Made by a program: the position numbers and the translations under genes. Positions 63,942 to 64,000 of a stretch of DNA of 64,000 nt are shown one piece after another; the first letter of the stretch is position 1, and every line of letters starts with the position of its first letter. The notes below the pieces were generated by a model, which was not told where the DNA came from, searched no databases, and worked only from the letters and a program-made list of their open reading frames with translations. Source of the stretch: Leptospira kanakyensis (GTDB lineage: Bacteria > Spirochaetota > Leptospiria > Leptospirales > Leptospiraceae). The stretch lies in contig NZ_RQFG01000012.1 of NCBI RefSeq assembly GCF_004769235.1, positions 274,718 through 338,717 of the forward strand. Direction: 5' to 3'.

Positions 63942-64000
63942 TGGTCAAGCCGATCGAGCGATTAGTATCACTTGGCTGAATCCATTACTGAACTTACACC
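63942..64000 (-). rRNA. rrl: 23S ribosomal RNA, 3' end (partial)
   Basis: Read on the minus strand, the last 59 bases end with GATACTAATCGCTCGATCGG then CTTGACC, which matches the conserved 3' end of bacterial 23S rRNA (the GATACTAATAG...GGCTTGACC pattern). The gene continues past the right edge of the window. No 5S rRNA follows it, which fits the unlinked rRNA genes of Leptospira. Confidence 0.9.

Noticed and set aside
63745..63948. A 67-residue open frame on the minus strand next to the 23S rRNA
   Set aside because: It overlaps two hairpins and the rRNA end, has no signal features and looks like a chance frame.

Overview
The window looks like chromosomal DNA of a Leptospira, most likely from the saprophytic clade. 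The evidence is an AT-rich composition, many lipoproteins with loose spirochaetal lipoboxes, Leptospira-type surface families (DUF1554, DUF1566/Lcl, a lipoprotein like the LIC_13355 family) and a 23S rRNA 3' end that stands alone at the right edge. Genus is inferred from family resemblance; no search was run. Coding density is high and genes lie in short operons on both strands. No tRNA, CRISPR array or intact insertion sequence was seen.

Left part (1-14.9 kb): two surface lipoproteins; a membrane LuxR-type regulator; a CWC protein; eutBC (ethanolamine ammonia-lyase) without eutA or microcompartment genes; three tandem mini-lipoproteins plus a cupin lipoprotein; a 5' fragment of eutB duplicated next to a GC-rich dispersed element; a photolyase-like protein that seems to lack the Fe-S cysteines; an exported catalase-peroxidase (katG) in an operon with a HiPIP, behind two Fur/PerR-like inverted repeats; and two more lipoproteins.

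Chemotaxis and signalling (15.3-32.8 kb): a compact cluster of an ATPase/kinase-like protein, cheW, a receptor without an obvious HAMP domain, cheA, cheB and cheY, with cheD convergent and no cheR. After it come a lipoprotein, a short RecQ, a 7TMR-DISM adenylate cyclase, an operon with a WG-repeat protein and a papain-like peptidase, a 7TMR-DISM histidine kinase, and an RRM protein whose ribosome binding site is buried in a perfect 11-bp hairpin.

Middle (32.9-49.4 kb): a 1235-residue NHL/LamG lipoprotein; modABC with a palindrome before modA; a CPBP protease; three cell-envelope lipoproteins (one DsbA-like, one with a discoidin-like domain); and a tightly coupled operon of a di-haem peroxidase, a beta-helix/cytochrome c fusion and an ankyrin membrane protein, with a perfect FNR-type box upstream. 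A YbaL/KefB-like antiporter, probably acquired, is divergent from it.

Right part (49.4-64 kb): an orphan tyrosine recombinase, a hybrid kinase, a second adenylate cyclase, a SIP-like flavoprotein and a TPR protein. A defence island follows: zeta-like kinase with a small partner, an Abi_2 protein and a complete type I restriction-modification system (hsdR, hsdM, hsdS). The edge holds the 3' end of a 23S rRNA with its terminator.

The least explained structures are four copies of a GC-rich intergenic element starting near GGGCGTTCCC and ending in a GGGTCGGGC...CGCTCCCGTC block, the peroxidase/beta-helix-cytochrome/ankyrin operon, the RRM hairpin, and a pair of decayed gene remnants about 20 kb apart.
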